This document shows, piece after piece, positions 58,501 to 64,000 of a stretch of DNA of 64,000 bases. Both the position numbers and the translations under genes were made by a program. This DNA comes from Schistosoma haematobium (Eukaryota; Platyhelminthes; Trematoda; Strigeidida; Schistosomatidae), in contig NC_067198.1 in NCBI RefSeq assembly GCF_000699445.3, positions 44,888,691 to 44,952,690 of the forward strand, given 5' to 3'. Below the pieces are notes generated by a model. It saw only the letters and a list, made by a program, of their open reading frames with translations. It had not been told where the DNA came from and made no database searches. How positions within the stretch are numbered: position 1 is the first letter of the stretch; the number at the start of each line of letters is the position of its first letter.

Positions 58501-61500
58501 GGCAAACCTGCTGTAACCTTTAACTTCATAAAACGTGGTTGTAACTTCCTTAACTGGAAAAATTCTTTCTGGTTGTACCTTTCCGTTTCCCTCATTATTA
58601 TTATTATCGTTTTTTCACTACCATACACTGATCTGTGGTCGTTATTGTTCTCTCTATTTTTTTCTCGTACGCACCTTACATTCTTTTTCTCTTCCCATTC
58701 TCACTGTTTTGTGGCGCATACTTATCTGGTGCTTCCTTGTACCAATATTTATGTTTAAATAAATAACCATAAGGACTTTTGGAATTTCGAGCTGTGACTT
58801 TAAAAAACTCTTATCAGTTGAAACCGGTTCCGAAATACTCAGTAACAGAATGATGTTTTATTTATTTCGAAGTAACACCGTACTCAGCTTTGAACTACGA
58901 ACTTTGTGTGAAGAGTTGTGGTCCTCCTCTGTCGTACATATCGAGGTAGCTGCTGCCGAATTTAGACCAACAACTTACTACCTCACCTATGCGATATATG
59001 TAGTTGTTTTTCCAATAAATACGCAAACTGAGGTCATAAGACCACACGACTTAGGACGCATCAACGTTATGTCCTTCAAAGTACTTCCCTTTCTCGACAA
59101 TACATATATCCCTCCTCCGTTTCCATTGTTTACGATTCCCCTAGAAATCTTTAGAAGTCAAATAAGTCCAACATATCTATACCTCACTTCGACATATTTA
59201 AATATCTAGGTTTCATAATGTGATGGAAGTTATGATGTCTTAATTTATTCGTGTTTTGCACATCATAAAACTCCTATTCCATTTCTTAGGATCTCCTTTT
59301 CTTAAAAGTCAGGATCTACGTCCATGAGTTTTATTCTAGAATTGCAGATGATTCAGGGTTTAACTTTTCCATTCTAAAACAAATTGTATCTCCATATTCA
59401 TAAAACCAAGTTAAAAATGTCATTCATCATAATAACCATGTTTAGTAATTGATGTTGCTTTTTTGGTTTAGGGATTACGAATACTTTTAAATGCTATGCA
59501 GTTGGCTGCAAGTCAGCATGGTAAAGTTATTGAACCTTTGTTATCGTTGTCAGTGGATTTCTATATTCGTGTATTTGTACGTGTTTGGTCTAGTCCGATA
59601 TCTGTAAAAGCTATTGCAGCTAAACATGGTATTTGTTATATTTGTCGTGGATGCTTAGTGAGTAATATTTCTACAACTATGAATATTCCGTTTCGTCCAA
59701 ATCTTGTTTTATTATTAATAATAACTGTTTAGTAGTCTGGAATTGTAATTTTGTCCGTTGGATTATCGGAAATATCTCGGATAATCTATGATTTTAAGGT
59801 CAGTTGTGGATAGTCAGATATACGATAATGAAAGAAAAAAGAATGATGTTTCGACAAAGAAAATTTCCTTCTGGACGATGTCACTAAAGCTACATAGTCC
59901 TATTTATGGTTGTTTTTTACATATAAGGGTCTGTTATAAAAGAGCTTCCGCGTCATTAACAGAGGCATTAAAGGTGATCAGAATTTAAAGTTGGAGGATA
60001 ATAAGAATAAAAATAACATATGGAAGCGAGATATGAGAGTCTGTTCATTTGATGGTTATCAGGAAGATAAAGTATATGAAGGAATACGTGCCTAAGATAA
60101 TCTACAAAATAAGACTTGTAGAAAAAACGTGAAAGATAATTGTTAGAGTTTGTGTTACTCATTGTTAATACTAAGGATTGAACCTAATCACCCAATATCG
60201 AGACACGTAGTGTTGATTAAATCACTGACGGAGGGTGCGTAGATGCATACCGCTGAGGACAATATAGCCGTCCAGTGGCCCCTGATTCTCAATACCTGTT
60301 TGAATAAAGCTGATTTGTCAGGTAGACTATCCTAAAAGCAATTGCTTAATTTTGTTATCACAGTATTTGAAAGTTAGTCATTAATCTCCCTATCATTAAC
60401 GGAAATAAAAAGGACAAGAACAATTGTTCAACTTGTGTAGTATAATTTTCAGTAAGTCAAATAATTTGTAGATATTTTCATCCGAACAACGTACTGTACT
60501 TTTGTTTACCTTTTATTGTTTTTAGGCCCATCATATACAACCTCTTGGAGAAGCAGTTAATACTAGTAAAGTAGTTGCTGCAGCTCTTGGCCCACCTATA
60601 GGACCTCAATGTGTAGAATGTGGTTCGAAATTTCATGTGTTTGGTCCTATTTGGATTGGACCTTTACATAGTCGTACATTCCTACATGAGTTTCTCTCGG
60701 ATTTAGGCTACCCTCCCAAAAACATCGACAATGGTATATCAAGTTGTTTGAATGGTGAAAATCATTCATCTTCAACACAATTGGACATAAGTATGTCGGT
60801 ATTGTGTTCGTTTTCCGTAGAAATTAGTGTTGTATCGCCAGTTTCGTCGAATGTTATTGGTTTTAGAGTGCTACAATTGGTTATTACGTACCAGGCGATG
60901 GCAAAGGGGAGGGATTTAGTTTGTTTTTTTCGAGGAAGTGAGATCAATCAAAGAGGCACCGAAGGTTTAAAGAGTGTCCAAAGATTGGTTTCGAGTGAAC
61001 ACAGTACCTAACCAGTGTAGCTGGGGCGAAGATCAAACGTAAAATCGAATGACTAAGGATTAAATGTTTAAGCCACCGACATTATATTCTTTTCTCTAGA
61101 TTGGGATGACAGTATGAGTTGTTGCATCATAGAAAGGCGGAACGGTCCTTTAATCGTCCTTATTTTTAGTTAAGCTGACTAAATAGGCTAAAAAAATTTC
61201 GAAAGTTTTTCTTCAAAACGAGTCATGAAATGACAGTGGACTATTATTTAAACTGCTGATATACTGAAGAGTCTAATGTTTATTAAACAAATAAATTCGA
61301 AGTGTAAGTAAATCGCTAATATCTCAACAGGTATTTTTCGTAGCCGAGACACTAGACTTTTGGTAATTAAGCGATAAAAAGAAAATAATTTAGTCCGAAT
61401 AATATTTTTGAGGATAATATCCAGTGTATCCTGTTTATTCCAGTTGTTGAATGTTTGTACTTAAACATGCACCGAAAACTTGTTAGTCGTGCTATTGCTG

Positions 61501-62609
61501 GTTCCAATGTCGTGATAATGCTGTATTACAATCTCCTACATGTGGGGTGTGACTAACTATTATATAAAGTTTCTTATGTTCTGTGCATATAACCGCTTAT
61601 TATCATACAGCATACATTCATTAGAATAACTCTGTTGAATGGCGAATAATAAAGAACATGGGTAAATATAATTATCTGTTAATGATTAATAACCAGTCCG
61701 ATTGTAAAGATTTGAACGGTTTCTCCTTAATTTTCTCTGGTTTAGTTCACAAAATGCATTTTTCTAGTGGTAATAATTATACTATGTGTTTATTATTGGT
61801 CTGAAAATATTAGCTTTATGGGGGGGATAGCAGTACTAGTTATGTAGAGTATTTTGATCTTTCTCATTTTAATAAATCGTATTAATAACGAAAGAGATCC
61901 ATTCGGTCATTTTGGGAGGAATGAAGATAATTCAGTGGAAAGGATTTTCTTTACGACGACTTCACACACATCTACAACTACGAACATGGCTCAAACTAGC
62001 TGTCACTGATTTCACGGAGTGATGTCATCTTTTCAGTCGGTTATCTCTAGTTTTCTTCCAACTTTTACTTCAGCCAAAATTAAAGTTCAAAGTAGGAGGT
62101 GGTTTAATGATTTAATTGACTTTTTCACCAGGTACTTGGATATAAGCCACCATCCAAGTGTGAGGCCCAGTGATACTATCCGGTTGCCCAAACCAAAGTG
62201 GGGTTCAAACCTGGAATTTAGTGGTTGTAAGCCAAATCCCTTAACCACTAAGCTACCATGTAAGCAGGATTGATGAACATCTCTTTGCTCTACACTTGAA
62301 ACCTACGTACTTTTCAAGAAATTTTACTACACTTGTTTGTTTGCGTGACATTTTCTTCAGTGATAATTATTCGTTGCCACTCTCTAATAACATTTTTTGA
62401 TATTCTATCCATCCAGGTACTGGATCAAGTGAATCAAAAGTTGAGGTATCAACTCATAGTCTAACGAATAAAAATTACCGCACATTTAAACGTATCATCG
62501 GTATGGTTACTGTGGCGTATGAAGAACTTCCAGATGTTCCTTTATATTACATAATTGATCAATTAGCATCAGTTTTTGGTTGTACCATGCCTAAACAACC
62601 AGACTTATA
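55545..62609 (+). CDS. TRMT1: tRNA (guanine26-N2)-dimethyltransferase, 3' end not in view
   Basis: Exons 55545-55773, 55815-56055, 57064-57256, 59472-59657, 60526-60790, 62417-62609 join in frame (435 residues so far). The last ends at a GTAAGT donor, so at least one more exon exists. The enzyme dimethylates G26 of tRNAs with S-adenosylmethionine. Trm1 landmarks: FYNPVQEFNRDL (40-51), SAM-site LAASGIRSVR (91-100), AND (113-115), DIDPFGTASPF (162-172, catalytic DPFG), SVDFYIRVFVRV, a zinc ribbon with CxxC pairs at 279/282 and 312/315, and EELPDVPLYYIIDQLAS. Met1 heads a basic, amphipathic stretch; Met20 (55602) is a second possible start. Intron 1 is only 41 nt; intron 3 holds repeat A and an RTE-like copy. 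The intron 1 acceptor was chosen because it keeps the frame and is my inference. Confidence 0.9.
57785..57985 (-). repeat. Repeat A copy 5 (fragment, TRMT1 intron 3)
   Basis: Matches the middle of the repeat, including GATTGGTTCATACGCCATTT uninterrupted, which gives the pre-insertion state for the LTR at 21481. It lacks the tail. Confidence 0.8.
58265..58765 (+). mobile_element. RTE-like LINE 3' end (TRMT1 intron 3)
   Basis: Same family as 32845-33482: GGTCAGTGTATGATATAGTG, GATGGTGCAACACAGTGGCT and the tail ACCAATATTTATGTTTAAAT. 5'-truncated at the RRALF block. No clear target-site duplication was found. Confidence 0.8.
62140..62275 (-). repeat. tRNA-derived SINE fragment
   Basis: The minus strand reads CATGGTAGCTTAGTGGTTAA (A-box like) and CCAGGTTTGAACCCC (B-box like), spaced as in a tRNA. 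No cloverleaf is formed cleanly, so it is a SINE head, not a tRNA gene. It lies in TRMT1 intron 5. Confidence 0.6.
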
Positions 62610-63430
62610 GTAAGTGGGCTTTTTTTATTCATATTTTTTGTTTGATTAATTAAAGTTTCTTTAACAAGTAGTGTAGGTATGTGTTTAAAAAATGTTTTTC
62701 TTCTAGCTTTGAAGGATAATTCTAATGGTCTCATTTTTTCCGCTATTCACAATTGTATTGATTTCTAAGTTGGGATTAATATCATGTCTATCCAGCCCCT
62801 TCTGTTCATTGAATATAGCCTTAATTGGCCATAAATAAAACAGAATTCATTTTTAAAGCGCATTGAAAACATACCTAGTTAGTTATTTGGAGAATAACAC
62901 TAAGAACATTTTGTTTATTAAGACATTAAATCTGTTGCAAAAAACTTGTAGAAGTTTATAGGTATTCGTACGATGTTACTCATTAATAGTTTAGTGGATA
63001 ATTCTTTGATATGTCAGTTAGTCACAAGCAATATAAAACGTGACAGAAATACGCACCGTCTCAAGTTCTTAGCACTATATACAATTATCAAGATGAATAC
63101 AGAAGTAGTGATAATAAGTAAAAATGATTAGATATAGAGAATAAAATTTAAGAGGATAGAATGAGATCACGAAATAAGATGTGCAAAGTGAATTTAAAAC
63201 TCAAGATCTAAGAGCAGACAGTGAATTCATTTATGTCATAGTGACCAATTCTTAGTCATATCACACAGTATATCCAATTACCAATCACTATAATCCCACA
63301 GACTTCAACCTGACAGTCTGCCAACAATCAGTGACTTCATTAACCCATCCAATGTCCTTATTTGGCTACATGTAACCTTTCCCTAACTTACTACTATGTC
63401 GTTTTTAGAATTTAAAATGGTTGGTACCTA
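62610..63430. other. TRMT1 intron/downstream, no further exon found
   Basis: I looked for the next Trm1 block (RSAL...F..S..H) and did not find it. No repeats recognised. Confidence 0.45.
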
Positions 63431-63446
63431 GTTCGAGTATAAGTGT

Positions 63447-63911
63447 CAGTCAGTCAGTCAGTAACAACGTAGAACTTTGTACGTACGTACATCAGTTCGA
63501 GTTGCCACACCACATTAGCACAGAGATGCAGTTGTCGATTCAAATCCCGCAGTGATAGAGGTAATAAGAGTATAAGCAGTAATCAGAAAAATTAGTGTTT
63601 GAAGATGTTATTTAAAGAGTATAATACAGTGAAATAAATTTGGGAAGAGAAAAAAAGAGACAAGGAGGAATAAGGGGATCAAAATTTGGGAAAACACAAA
63701 GAGTGTATGCACCTGCGCCATTGCAAACGATTTTGAGCCATGTCATTCAGGGTCTCTAACCATCGGTTGCTATCATCTCGCAGTCCCCAACCAGGTAGTC
63801 TACACCTACCAACATGACTCAGTCCACTTGTCAGTGACTTCATGGACTTGTGCCATGTTTTGGTCTGGCCACCCCTAGCTTTCTTCCAACCTACTCCTAT
63901 ATCACTGAACA
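63447..63911 (-). mobile_element. RTE-like LINE 3' end with 13-bp target-site duplication
   Basis: Same family and 3' UTR as 18700-19778. The coding end reads [20 protein letters not shown] to NDMAQNRLQWRRCIHSL. CGAGTATAAGTGT is repeated exactly at 63434-63446 and 63912-63924. Severely 5'-truncated. Confidence 0.88.
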
Positions 63912-64000
63912 CGAGTATAAGTGTAGACATCAAACATTGAAATATGACTGCATCCTGCTAAATGAAAATCGGTCTGTACAACAGAATTAATCACTTAATT

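Noticed and set aside
1..64000. CRISPR arrays, bacterial operons or phage
   Set aside because: Spliceosomal introns, LINE/SINE/LTR content and AT-rich intergenic DNA are eukaryotic; no regularly spaced direct repeats were found.

Overview
The window is nuclear DNA of a schistosome-type flatworm (genus Schistosoma very likely, species not determined). It is AT-rich, its genes have both very short and multi-kb introns, and it is crowded with repeat types typical of schistosomes: RTE-like and CR1-like LINEs, Penelope-like elements with a GIY-YIG nuclease, BEL/Pao and Ty3-like LTR elements, tRNA-derived SINEs carrying hammerhead-ribozyme-like modules, and a Merlin DNA transposon. No rRNA, functional tRNA or CRISPR is seen.

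Four host genes can be built exon by exon. (1) A two-exon gene (7092-7964, +) encodes a 91-residue secreted peptide with 12 cysteines in two knottin-like units in its mature part and has a TATA box. (2) A seven-exon CCDC137-like nucleolar basic protein (19940-20967, -) has six introns of 46-89 nt. (3) A three-exon membrane-anchored histidine-acid-phosphatase-like protein (38424-44056, -) lacks most catalytic residues of its family and looks like a pseudo-enzyme. (4) The tRNA (guanine26-N2)-dimethyltransferase TRMT1 (55545 to 62609, +) is complete at its 5' end and continues past the last visible exon. One further likely exon (45106-45318, -) is not identified.

Layout: 1-3.2 kb, inactivated BEL/Pao element on the minus strand; 3.9-5.3 kb, shredded LTR/gag element; 7-9 kb, knottin-like gene with an inverted copy of its intron downstream; 9-19.8 kb, SINEs, solo LTR, Penelope-like pieces, a tail-sharing retroposon ('repeat A') and an RTE copy; 19.9-21 kb, CCDC137; 21-34.5 kb, repeats with nested insertions; 34.5-38.4 kb, little recognisable; 38.4-44.1 kb, phosphatase-like gene with an RTE copy and a solo LTR in its introns; 44.7-55.4 kb, solo LTR, CR1 and gag fragments, Merlin, and a 210-bp-arm palindrome; 55.5 kb to the end, TRMT1 with repeats in its introns, then another RTE copy.

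The host genes do not form an operon or pathway. Many insertions keep exact target-site duplications, so their order can be worked out directly: CATA and ATGT for two solo LTRs, GACAACTC for Merlin, and 8-14 bp repeats for RTE-like copies. All calls come from reading translations and comparing with remembered family motifs; no database search was run.
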